Under the pieces are notes generated by a model. That model made no database searches. It saw nothing but the letters and a program-made list of their open reading frames with translations, and was not told where the DNA came from. From positions 1 to 9,897 of the forward strand of contig MIBD01000050.1 of NCBI GenBank assembly GCA_001829395.1: DNA of 9,897 nt, in the 5' to 3' direction. A program made the translations under genes and the position numbers. Within the stretch, counting starts at the first letter, position 1; each line of letters begins with the position of its first letter. Below are positions 1 to 6,581 of the stretch, piece by piece. This stretch comes from Spirochaetes bacterium GWF1_49_6. GTDB lineage: Bacteria; Spirochaetota; Brevinematia; Brevinematales; GWF1-51-8.

Positions 1-20
1 CCTCATATAGTAATCATCTG

Positions 21-270
21 CCGATTTCCTCCATCACGGGCAAAATATCAATATTGCCTCTCAGACTGATATCGGGAATAGCCGTCACGCACCATGCAGT
101 TCCTCTATAGCCGATTTCCTCCATCACGGGCAAAATATCAATATTGCCTCTCAGACTGATATCGGGAATAGCCGTCACGCACCATGCAGTTCCTCTATAG
201 CCGATGTCCTCCATCACGGGCAAAATATCAATACTGTCTCTCAGACTGATATCGGGAATAGCCGTCACGC
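21..270. repeat. 90-bp direct tandem repeat, about 2.8 copies
   Basis: Three head-to-tail units start at 21, 111 and 201. Units 21-110 and 111-200 are identical over all 90 bases. The third unit (201-270) is partial and has three substitutions in 70 bases, at 206, 234 and 237, before the match stops around 270. Left of unit one, positions 1-10 resemble the end of a unit, followed by 10 unrelated bases (11-20), so the array may continue beyond the window with a small insertion. Each unit contains the palindromes CAATATTG and GATATC. The 90-bp period is a multiple of three, and one minus-strand frame stays open as a 30-residue repeat. No ribosome binding site or plausible protein supports coding, so I treat it as a non-coding minisatellite. 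Perfect identity of two units implies recent duplication. Confidence 0.93.
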
Positions 271-276
271 AGTGAC

Positions 277-305
277 TTGCCCAAATCCGGTTTTATTGCT
301 ATAAT
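277..305 (+). promoter_or_regulatory. sigma70-type promoter upstream of the cation efflux gene
   Basis: TTGCCC (277-282) and TATAAT (300-305) are separated by exactly 17 bases, a good vegetative sigma-factor match, starting just after the tandem array ends. Predicted transcription would begin near 312 and give a leader of about 150 nt before the ATG at 464. This is the best promoter I see for the efflux gene. Called by eye. Confidence 0.45.
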
Positions 306-416
306 TACTATATCTCTCGAGTGCGGGTCGGCGATTATTAAACTGGGCAGTATTTTACTTGCACGACAGTTTACCGTCGCGGGCTATATATCGATACACA
401 CACTTCATTTGGTATC

Positions 417-440
417 GGGGTTAGCCCGCCCGCAGGGTGC
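417..440 (+). repeat. end of dispersed inverted-repeat element (copy 1)
   Basis: These 24 bases, from GGGGTTAGCC to CAGGGTGC, match the reverse complement of 8973-8996 at 21 of 24 positions. They also resemble 9114-9139 in direct orientation (shared GGGGTTAGCCC core, then CGCAG). The same terminus therefore occurs three times in the window. Here it ends 23 bases before the start codon of the efflux gene, directly upstream of its ribosome binding site. Confidence 0.75.
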
Positions 441-450
441 TATAATTATT

Positions 451-456
451 GGGGAG
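451..456 (+). promoter_or_regulatory. ribosome binding site fixing the efflux gene start
   Basis: GGGGAG lies 7 bases upstream of ATG 464. It overlaps the alternative TTG at 449, which has no ribosome binding site of its own, so the ATG is the better start. Confidence 0.7.
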
Positions 457-463
457 ACGGAAA

Positions 464-1426
464 ATGAAACTCAGAAGGCTTATCGCGGTCATCATCCTGA
501 ACATCGTCATAGTTGTAACCGAGTTGATATTCGGGGTAATCGGCAACTCGCTGGGGCTGGTGGCGGACGCTATCCATAATTTCAGCGACGTTCTCGCGCT
601 CGGGATTTCGTTTATCGCGTTGAAGTACGCCGAACGGGAAGTCAGCGAAAGGATGACTTACGGGTATATCCGTTCCGAGATGATGGCGGGGTTTGTGAAC
701 TCCATCTTTCTGATACTCGCGATGATGTACGTCGTGTTCGAATCGGTGAAGAAACTGCTCGCGCCCGAACCGGTGCAGGGTGTTACGATGATGATTGTCG
801 CGGGAGTGGCGGTGATCGCTAACGGGCTGTCGGTGCTTCTCCTGCGCGGTACCGGAGCAGGGCACACGCATCACCACGATCGCGAGCATGGGCACGACCT
901 GCAGGGCGAGAATTGCGAGGTGGTCGCGCATGAGGAAATGCCGAAGCGCGAGGTCGAGGATATGAATATCCGCGCGGCGACCCTGCATCTCCTGAGCGAC
1001 GTCGCGATATCGGCCGCGGTTATCCTCGGCGGGCTTGCTATCACGCTCTGGCAAATCCCCGCGATCGACCCGATCATCTCCATCCTGTTCGCGGTTTATA
1101 TCACTATCAAGGGAATCGGTATACTCCGCGCGACCTTCTTCAGCCTGATGGACCGGACGGACGGCAATCTGAATAAAATAGTCGAGGCGATGAAGGAATT
1201 CCCCGAGATCGAGAATATCCACGGGGTGCACATGACCCACCCGTCATCGAAGGATACCCTGTTCACCGCGCATATCGTGGTGCCCTCGAAGATGCCCATG
1301 GAAGAGGTGGAAGGCCTGATCGAGCGTATCCGTGAGAAACTCAAATCGATGGGGATCACCCATATTGTTATCCAGCCGGAGACCCGGAAATACGCTCGGG
1401 ATACGATTCTCTGCGACGGGCATTAG
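464..1426 (+). CDS. cation diffusion facilitator, zinc-type efflux protein
   Basis: A 320-residue inner-membrane cation diffusion facilitator, expected to export Zn2+ (possibly Co2+ or Cd2+) in exchange for protons. Transmembrane helices are visible from about residue 6 onward. The metal site is HxxxD in TM2 (H38, D42) and HxxxD in TM5 (H175, D179), the HD-HD arrangement of the CzcD/ZitB/ZnT zinc group rather than the DD-HD of YiiP. The conserved YGYxRxE motif is at 66-72. A histidine-rich cytosolic loop at 134-145 between TM4 and TM5 fits zinc sensing or delivery. The C-terminal cytosolic domain (about 205-320) is complete. The ATG at 464 is preferred over an in-frame TTG at 449 because GGGGAG (451-456) sits 7 bases before the ATG. 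The gene stands alone after a tandem-repeat region. I see no metal-responsive operator. CzcD/ZitB-like names would be by analogy only. Confidence 0.95.
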   Translation: MKLRRLIAVIILNIVIVVTELIFGVIGNSLGLVADAIHNFSDVLALGISFIALKYAEREVSERMTYGYIRSEMMAGFVNSIFLILAMMYVVFESVKKLLAPEPVQGVTMMIVAGVAVIANGLSVLLLRGTGAGHTHHHDREHGHDLQGENCEVVAHEEMPKREVEDMNIRAATLHLLSDVAISAAVILGGLAITLWQIPAIDPIISILFAVYITIKGIGILRATFFSLMDRTDGNLNKIVEAMKEFPEIENIHGVHMTHPSSKDTLFTAHIVVPSKMPMEEVEGLIERIREKLKSMGITHIVIQPETRKYARDTILCDGH

Positions 1427-1450
1427 CGGATTAACGAACGGTGTAATCCG
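1427..1450. repeat. inverted repeat directly after the efflux gene stop
   Basis: CGGATTA (1427-1433) and TAATCCG (1444-1450) form a perfect 7-bp stem with a 10-base loop, beginning right after the TAG stop. No T-run follows, so it is not a canonical intrinsic terminator. It may stabilise the mRNA end or help Rho-dependent termination. Confidence 0.5.
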
Positions 1451-1451
1451 A

Positions 1452-1635
1452 ACCCTTCGACAGGCTTTGACTTCGCTCAGCACAAGGCTCAGGGTGACGG
1501 AATGGTAATACCGGATATTCGCCGGGCGTGGCCGGGACTTGTCATCGCGAGCGTAGCGAAGCGATCTGCTTTATGCCGGTTGTTTTTTCAAAGACTGCTC
1601 GCTTCCTTCGGTCTCCGGGCGCAGCCGGGGAGCCT
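1452..1635. repeat. mosaic of intergenic palindromic repeat fragments
   Basis: The 249-bp spacer between the efflux gene and uvrC contains two blocks of a kind I recognise from the intergenic DNA of many unrelated bacteria. Block 1452-1500 has CCCTTCGACAGGCT, then ACTTCGCTCAGCAC, then GGCTCAGGGTGACGG. Block 1541-1569 has GTCATCGCGAGCGTAGCGAA. A third segment, about 1592-1630, is partly complementary to the second (GCGAGC...AGCGAAGCGATCT against AGACTGCTCGCTTCC), so 1541-1620 could fold into an imperfect hairpin around a T-rich loop. No start codon with a ribosome binding site gives a credible protein. I see no convincing uvrC promoter in the spacer. Confidence 0.6.
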
Positions 1636-1675
1636 GAAATATATCAATAGAAAACGATGTTAGAACGGGAATAAA

Positions 1676-3505
1676 ATGTCCGGTAAACAAAATATAGAAG
1701 AAAACAAGGGTTACATCACACCCGAACGGGTTTCCGAACTCCCGTTATCGCCCGGCGTCTATTTGATGAAGAACACCGCCGGCGAGATTATCTATGTGGG
1801 CAAGGCGATCAACCTGAAAAAACGGGTGTCGTCGTACTTCCAGAAGAATCACCCCGATATCAAAACGAGAATGCTGGTATCGAATATCGCGCTGATCGAC
1901 TATATCACTGTCGGGAACGAGATGGAGGCCCTCATCCTCGAGGCCAACCTCATTAAAAAATATCACCCGCGCTATAATGTCGACTACAAAGACAACAAAT
2001 TCTACCCGTTCATCACGGTCACGATTAAGGAAGAATACCCGCGTATCTTCCTGACCCGCGAACCCCGGAAGGACGGTTCCCTGATATTCGGGCCGTACAC
2101 CAGCACGCAGATGGTGCGGCGGTATATCGATATGGTGCAGAGGCTGTTTATGCTGCGGATATGCCGCGAACTCCCCAAGCGGGAATGCCTCTATTATCAT
2201 ATGCACCGCTGCAGCGCCCCGTGTATCCAAATGGTGACGCGCGATGAATACAGGTCGCAGGTCGATCTGGTGGTGAAACTCCTGCGCGGGGAGACCGACG
2301 AACTCCTGAACGATCTCGAGAACGAGATGCGCGCGGCGTCCAAATCCCTTCTGTATGAGAAGGCGCAGGCGGTCAAGGAGAAAATCGAGGCGGTACGCTT
2401 CTTTGTCGAGGGCCAGCATGTCTATCTCCAGTCCCGCGTGAACGCCGATTTTATCGCCGCCGCGTCGCGGCTGGGAAAAATCCTATACGTGGTGAATATT
2501 ATCCGGCAGGGTAGGATGATCGGGAAGCGGAGCTATACCGCGTCGCCGCGTATCGACGAGGACGAGAGCGAGATGATGGAGCGTTTCGTGATCGAGTATT
2601 ACAACCAATCCGATAAAAAAGCCGACCTGATAGTCCTCGGCGAGGAATATCACGAGCATATCCCCGCGTTGAACGGGTATTTCGGGGATACGGTGGGCGG
2701 TAAGGTCAGGGTCGCCACGCCGGAGGATAACGATCAATCCGCGCTCCTGCGTATCGCGCATGAGAACGCCGAACTCCATCTCGCGCAGGTACTCAGCAAG
2801 ATCGAAAATTCGGAGAGCCTCACGCTTCTCCGGGACACCCTAGGTATCGACCGGGTGCCGATGCGGATCGAGGGTTTCGATATCGCGAACATTCTCGGAC
2901 AGCAGGCTGTCGCGGCGATGGTCTCGTTCTACGGGGGCGACCCGGATAAGGACAATTACCGCCATTTCAATATCCGTTCTATAAATACGCCCGACGATTT
3001 TATGATGATCCACGAGGCAGTCTTCCGTAGATACAAACGTCTCCGCGACGAGGGGCGGGAGTTTCCCGATCTGGTGCTGATAGACGGCGGAAAAGGGCAG
3101 CTCCACGCGGCGACGGACGCGCTCGCGGAACTAGGGGTTTCGCTGAACGTCGTGTCGCTCGCGAAGAAGAACGAGGAGATCTATATTCCTGGGCGCGACG
3201 AACCGGTCGTGCTCGAACGGAATTCCCCCGCGCTTCATGTACTCCAGCGGGTGCGCGACGAATCTCACCGTTTCTCCAATAAGTGCTATAATCGACTGAA
3301 ACGGAAGTCGGCGGTGGAATCGGTGTTCGACGAGATAGAGGGTATCGGCGAAAAGCGGAAAAATATCATCACGCGGAAATTCCTGAAGCGGGAGATTATC
3401 GAAAATTTGACGTTGAAGGATCTGACCGACGAGGGTATCCCCGCGGATTCAGCGGAAAAAGTTTACAATTCCCTTAAAACGCTGTATAATAAGTCCTCAG
3501 ATTAG
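1676..3505 (+). CDS. uvrC: excinuclease ABC subunit C (UvrC)
   Basis: The cytosolic dual-incision nuclease of nucleotide excision repair, recruited by UvrB to damaged DNA and cutting on both sides of the lesion. At 609 residues it is full length (E. coli about 610). Domains in order: a GIY-YIG nuclease at about 22-105 with GVY (Y29) and YVGKA (Y40); four cysteines C163, C171, C179 and C183, matching the Cys cluster reported to hold a 4Fe-4S centre in E. coli UvrC; a UVR domain at about 205-240 that contacts UvrB; an RNase H-like nuclease with D402 (GFD), D441 (PDD), D470 (IDGGKGQ) and H531 (RDESHRF), equivalent to E. coli D399, D438, D466 and H538; and a C-terminal helix-hairpin-helix (EGIGEKR, about 555-605). 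The first RNase H motif reads FDIANILG where FDxSNxxG is common, a Ser-to-Ala change. The start has a weak GGGA at 1667-1670. It is probably cotranscribed with the next two genes. Confidence 0.98.
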   Translation: MSGKQNIEENKGYITPERVSELPLSPGVYLMKNTAGEIIYVGKAINLKKRVSSYFQKNHPDIKTRMLVSNIALIDYITVGNEMEALILEANLIKKYHPRYNVDYKDNKFYPFITVTIKEEYPRIFLTREPRKDGSLIFGPYTSTQMVRRYIDMVQRLFMLRICRELPKRECLYYHMHRCSAPCIQMVTRDEYRSQVDLVVKLLRGETDELLNDLENEMRAASKSLLYEKAQAVKEKIEAVRFFVEGQHVYLQSRVNADFIAAASRLGKILYVVNIIRQGRMIGKRSYTASPRIDEDESEMMERFVIEYYNQSDKKADLIVLGEEYHEHIPALNGYFGDTVGGKVRVATPEDNDQSALLRIAHENAELHLAQVLSKIENSESLTLLRDTLGIDRVPMRIEGFDIANILGQQAVAAMVSFYGGDPDKDNYRHFNIRSINTPDDFMMIHEAVFRRYKRLRDEGREFPDLVLIDGGKGQLHAATDALAELGVSLNVVSLAKKNEEIYIPGRDEPVVLERNSPALHVLQRVRDESHRFSNKCYNRLKRKSAVESVFDEIEGIGEKRKNIITRKFLKREIIENLTLKDLTDEGIPADSAEKVYNSLKTLYNKSSD

Positions 3506-3557
3506 AAGATTCTTATATGTCGCAATTGCCGGGGGGAACTCTCTTTTAGGACGTACC

Positions 3558-4355
3558 ATGAATATTCTGGTGTATACCCAGTCTTTCTATGCGCGCAAGA
3601 CGTTTATCAACGCGCTTATCCCGGTAGGCATATCGGTGTTTCAAATCGACCATATAAAACCCTTATTCGATGCGATCAGAAAGAATTCAATCGAGTTAAT
3701 TGTATTTGACGTCATCCAGGAAAACTATGAAGAAATATTTCCCGAACTGATAAAAATCAAGCAGGGAACCGAAACGGGGCTTCCGGAAAAAATCGGGCTT
3801 CTCATGCTGATCGGCGCGGTGGATAAAGCCCAGATTACCCGCGCGCTCCAGTTGGGTGTGATCGGGTTTATCAAGAGTAACGCGTCTGAAGAAACGATCT
3901 CCAAGTACATCATTGAGATTTACCAGAAGATCAGGGGGATACCGCCTCAGCGTAAATTTGTCCGGGTTTCCTTAAATACCGCGTTAGAATCCGAGAGGAT
4001 CGGGATCAAATTCCGGTCGCCGTTAAATATGCAGCTTATCTTAGGAGTAATCAAAGATATCAGCGCAGGCGGGATCGCGGTGGAACTTGTCGGCACATTC
4101 GAAAAAACCGCGATCGAGAACGGGATGGAAGTGAAAAACATGCAGTTCATGCTGGACACGCGGGATGTACTGGTGAACGCGGTTGTGGTCGCGTACCAGA
4201 AGAGCTTCTGCGCGTTCCGTTTCACTCATCTATCTCAGCAGGACAGGGAAGCTATGAGCCAATTTATCTTCGACAAGATTTCACGGATTTCCGAAGTGTC
4301 CGCTAAAGAACCTGAAACATCTTCGGATAATTCCGCGGCGCCTGTCTCAGAGTAA
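3558..4355 (+). CDS. degenerate receiver-like domain plus PilZ protein
   Basis: A 265-residue soluble protein with two modules. Residues 1-120 look like a response-regulator receiver fold: a hydrophobic strand with Asp at D51 (LIVFD) and a late strand with Lys (GFIK, K106). The N-terminal acidic pair that binds Mg2+ is missing (residues 3-9 are ILVYTQS), so phosphorylation is doubtful. Residues 130-240 form a PilZ domain with both c-di-GMP signatures intact: RxxxR (R132, R136) and DxSxxG (D167, S169, G172). The Ser/Glu-rich tail (about 247-265) looks disordered. I infer a c-di-GMP effector acting through protein contacts; no output domain or DNA-binding motif is visible. AGGA at 3548-3551 fits the ATG. 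It lies 52 bp after uvrC and 15 bp before nadC without a terminator, so the three are probably one transcript. The target is unknown. Confidence 0.85.
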   Translation: MNILVYTQSFYARKTFINALIPVGISVFQIDHIKPLFDAIRKNSIELIVFDVIQENYEEIFPELIKIKQGTETGLPEKIGLLMLIGAVDKAQITRALQLGVIGFIKSNASEETISKYIIEIYQKIRGIPPQRKFVRVSLNTALESERIGIKFRSPLNMQLILGVIKDISAGGIAVELVGTFEKTAIENGMEVKNMQFMLDTRDVLVNAVVVAYQKSFCAFRFTHLSQQDREAMSQFIFDKISRISEVSAKEPETSSDNSAAPVSE

Positions 4356-4370
4356 ATTTGACGGGGTGAT

Positions 4371-5258
4371 ATGAAGAAAAAGAAGGGGATCGATTTTCCT
4401 AAGCGGATCGAACGGCTCTCGGACGAGATGCTGAGGTCGGTCGTACACTCGGCGATTATCGAGGATTTGGACGGCCGGGGCGATATCACCACCACGGCGC
4501 TTTTCGGCGAATTAAGCGAGGCGTCGCGTACCGGGCGGATATTCGCGAAAGAAAGCGGTATTGTCTGCGGAGTGTATGTCGCGGCGCGGGTTTATTCGAT
4601 GGTCTCCAGTTCTATCAGTATCGAAATCGAACATCATAAAAAAGACGGCGAGTTTGTCAATCAGGGAGACACCCTGATGGTCATCAAGGGCAAACCGTCC
4701 GCGATCACGACAGGCGAGCGAATCGCATTGAATTTTCTCGGCCTTCTCTCCGGCATCAGCACAAAAGTCAACCGTTACGTAAAACTTCTCGATGGGACGC
4801 CGACCAAGCTTCTGGATACCCGGAAAACTCTGCCCGGACTGCGGGAACTCCAGAAATACGCGGTCGCGACCGGCGGCGGGTATAATCACCGTCTCGGTCT
4901 CTACGATATGATCCTGATCAAGGATAACCATATCGCCGCGGTGGGTTCGGTGGCCCGCGCGGTGGAACTCGCGAAAAAGGCTTATCCGATGGTGACGGTG
5001 GAGATCGAGACCGCGACCCTCGAACAGGTAGCCGAAGCGGTGGAGACGGACGCGGATATCCTGATGCTCGATAATATGGATAATGTCATGGTACGCGAGG
5101 CGATGAAGATTATCGACGGGGCTAAGCATATCGAGGTATCGGGGAATATCGACGAGAAGCGTCTGCGGGAACTCGGCGATATCGGGGTGGATTTTGTTTC
5201 GATGGGAGAGCTTACCCATACGGTGAGAAATCTCGACCTGTCATTACTAATCGAATAA
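4371..5258 (+). CDS. nadC: nicotinate-nucleotide pyrophosphorylase (carboxylating)
   Basis: Quinolinate phosphoribosyltransferase, which converts quinolinate and PRPP to nicotinate mononucleotide, CO2 and PPi in de novo NAD synthesis in the cytosol. At 295 residues it has normal length. Diagnostic motifs are GERIALNFL, the DTRKTLPGLR block (R151, K152), the GGGYNHRLGLYD block (N172, H173, R174), ILIKDNH (K184), VEIE, LMLDNM, and VSGNI near the C terminus, all in the usual order for the substrate- and phosphate-binding barrel. The N-terminal domain with DGRGDITT is present. The ATG at 4371 follows a G-rich GGGGTGAT, 15 bp after the PilZ gene stop, consistent with cotranscription. nadA and nadB, frequent neighbours elsewhere, are absent. 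The terminator at 5279-5302 ends the unit. Confidence 0.97.
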   Translation: MKKKKGIDFPKRIERLSDEMLRSVVHSAIIEDLDGRGDITTTALFGELSEASRTGRIFAKESGIVCGVYVAARVYSMVSSSISIEIEHHKKDGEFVNQGDTLMVIKGKPSAITTGERIALNFLGLLSGISTKVNRYVKLLDGTPTKLLDTRKTLPGLRELQKYAVATGGGYNHRLGLYDMILIKDNHIAAVGSVARAVELAKKAYPMVTVEIETATLEQVAEAVETDADILMLDNMDNVMVREAMKIIDGAKHIEVSGNIDEKRLRELGDIGVDFVSMGELTHTVRNLDLSLLIE

Positions 5259-5278
5259 TAACCATGTAAAAATGCGCG

Positions 5279-5302
5279 GGGGTTCGGGATGAACCCCTTT
5301 TT
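5279..5302. terminator. intrinsic terminator between convergent genes
   Basis: GGGGTTC (5279-5285), a five-base loop and GAACCCC (5291-5297) form a perfect 7-bp stem followed by TTTTT (5298-5302), a classic Rho-independent terminator for nadC 20 bp after its stop. AAAAA at 5268-5272, five bases from the stem on the other side, means it may also work, less efficiently, for the opposing minus-strand gene ending at 5308. Confidence 0.85.
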
Positions 5303-5307
5303 AAATT

Positions 5308-6552
5308 CTATTGCGGCAGGTTGCGTTTATTCTGGAGCTCGCGATTCCGGCGTACCATCGCCATTTTTTCCTCGATTTTACGAATATCGTAGCAGACAAT
5401 CTTGCCGGCCTTCAACCCGAATGTCGTCTTATCCACTTCCATGATAGTCCGTAACGCGCTGAAACCGCTCGAGGTGTTCTCGAGCCCGGTAAATCTGAGC
5501 ATATCGTCGAAACCGACGTCAAATGTGAACGGCCCGCCTCCCGCTATATTTACACGCCCCTTCATCAGGAGGATATGGAATGCGTCGTACAGGCGTGTCT
5601 CCGGGTCGGCGATCATCATGTTGGTGATATGCCGGTGAATGAACCAGATGCGCTCCGAGAGGAGCGAGATGATCTTGGTGGCGATCTGGGGGTGGTTGCC
5701 CACGATATTCACGAAGTTCTCGCGGCTGACCGCCATCAGTTTGACTTTTCCCGATGCGACCGCCGTCGCGTTACGGGGTTTGTTCTCAAGGATGGCCATT
5801 TCGCCGAAGATGTCCCCTTGTTTCAGGATGTTCAGGAGCACTTCCTGTTTATTCTCGACCTTCGATATTTTTACCTCGCCTTCCTGTATGATAAAAAGAT
5901 TATTCCCCAACTCGTGCTCGAGAAATATGATCTGCGAATCTTCATAGTAATAGATATAATTATCTTCCCGCCGCGGTTCGAGGTGGAGTTTATCCCGGTG
6001 ATTGGTGATAATCTTCGAGAGCTTGGACTTGGCGAGCGGGACATAATTCCCTTCGGGATTATGCTTGATATACTGGTAGAACGCGTATGCCGCGTGATTG
6101 AACTGCATCTTTTTCGAATCGTAGTACTCGCCCAAATCATAGAGGTGGATGGGATTTTCGGTGGTATAGGATTTCAGGGATAACTCGGTCAGGAGCGCGT
6201 TGAAATAGCGGAGCTGTTTGCTGAAGTAACGCAGAATTTTCAGCGCGATCGGGGCGTTCTTCTCGATCAGGTAATTAAAGTCGTCGCGCTTGACCATGAT
6301 CGCGATCGTATCCTCGAGCATTTCGATAGAATGGAGACGGGAGCGATATGCCATGCAGGATATAACCCCGAAGAAATCCCCCTCGTTCAGGATAAGTTCG
6401 CTCTGCGACCCGATATTAATACTGGTTGTAAATTGACGTACCTTTCCCTGCTTGATAATGAAGAAATAGTCCTCGCTGGGCTGTCCCTCGATCAGCGGAA
6501 AGCTCCCCTTCTGGAAGCGCACCATTTTAAATTTACTTTCCTGTCCGTTCAT
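5308..6552 (-). CDS. double cyclic-nucleotide-binding Crp-like regulator
   Basis: A 414-residue soluble protein. Residues about 8-120 are a first cNMP-binding beta-barrel whose phosphate-binding cassette is degenerate: GDFFGV (58-63) has Val where the conserved Glu should be. Residues about 135-185 are helical and TPR-like (NHAAYAFYQYIKHNPEGNY at 152-170). Residues about 200-310 are a second cNMP domain with an intact cassette, FGEMA (E251) and PRNATA (R260), able in principle to bind cAMP or cGMP. The tail (about 318-395) resembles a Crp-type winged helix (DDMLRFTGL, then a wing ending in AGKIVCYDI), though weakly, so DNA binding is uncertain. GAGGCGG precedes the ATG. The gene starts 29 bp after the deacetylase gene stop and is probably cotranscribed with it. 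I infer a cyclic-nucleotide sensor or transcription regulator; the ligand and targets are unknown. Confidence 0.85.
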   Translation of the reverse strand: MNGQESKFKMVRFQKGSFPLIEGQPSEDYFFIIKQGKVRQFTTSINIGSQSELILNEGDFFGVISCMAYRSRLHSIEMLEDTIAIMVKRDDFNYLIEKNAPIALKILRYFSKQLRYFNALLTELSLKSYTTENPIHLYDLGEYYDSKKMQFNHAAYAFYQYIKHNPEGNYVPLAKSKLSKIITNHRDKLHLEPRREDNYIYYYEDSQIIFLEHELGNNLFIIQEGEVKISKVENKQEVLLNILKQGDIFGEMAILENKPRNATAVASGKVKLMAVSRENFVNIVGNHPQIATKIISLLSERIWFIHRHITNMMIADPETRLYDAFHILLMKGRVNIAGGGPFTFDVGFDDMLRFTGLENTSSGFSALRTIMEVDKTTFGLKAGKIVCYDIRKIEEKMAMVRRNRELQNKRNLPQ

Positions 6553-6581
6553 TCATCCGCCTCAACTACGATTTCTTTTCA

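Larger units (their letters stand above)
271..463 (+). other. non-coding leader before the cation efflux gene
   Basis: No convincing gene lies here. The stretch holds the promoter at 277-305, an AT-rich middle, the sequence GGCTATATA at 382-390 and the repeat end at 417-440. GGCTATATA also occurs at 9060-9068 inside the element between the two divergent promoters at the other end of the window, in the same orientation relative to the repeat end and the downstream gene. This stretch may therefore be a diverged relative of that element. A left terminus is not recognisable here: 262-290 has only weak resemblance to the left end of the other copy. Confidence 0.5.

Noticed and set aside
14..268. 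Minus-strand open frame of 84 codons made of a 30-residue repeat
   Set aside because: It exists only because the 90-bp period is divisible by three. There is no ribosome binding site, the last unit is truncated and the product resembles no protein I know.
21..270. Possible CRISPR array
   Set aside because: Whole 90-bp units are identical with no unique spacers between short repeats.
441..446. TATAAT just before the efflux gene as a -10 box
   Set aside because: Transcription would begin inside or past the ribosome binding site at 451-456, and no -35 box lies 17 bases upstream. The 277-305 promoter fits better.
277..579. Plus-strand open frame of 100 codons overlapping the efflux gene start
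   Set aside because: It overlaps the efflux gene in another frame, has no ribosome binding site, and its first part falls on the promoter at 277-305.
446..1240. Long antisense frame (264 codons) across the efflux gene
   Set aside because: It is a shadow of the codon bias of the sense gene, which is a complete, recognisable transporter.
1745..2419. Antisense frame of 224 codons within uvrC
   Set aside because: Shadow of a well-conserved gene; no start signals.
4512..5219. Antisense frame of 235 codons within nadC
   Set aside because: Shadow frame; nadC motifs are continuous on the plus strand.
5575..6183. Plus-strand frame of 202 codons opposite the cNMP gene
   Set aside because: Shadow frame; the minus-strand protein has recognisable domains in the same interval.
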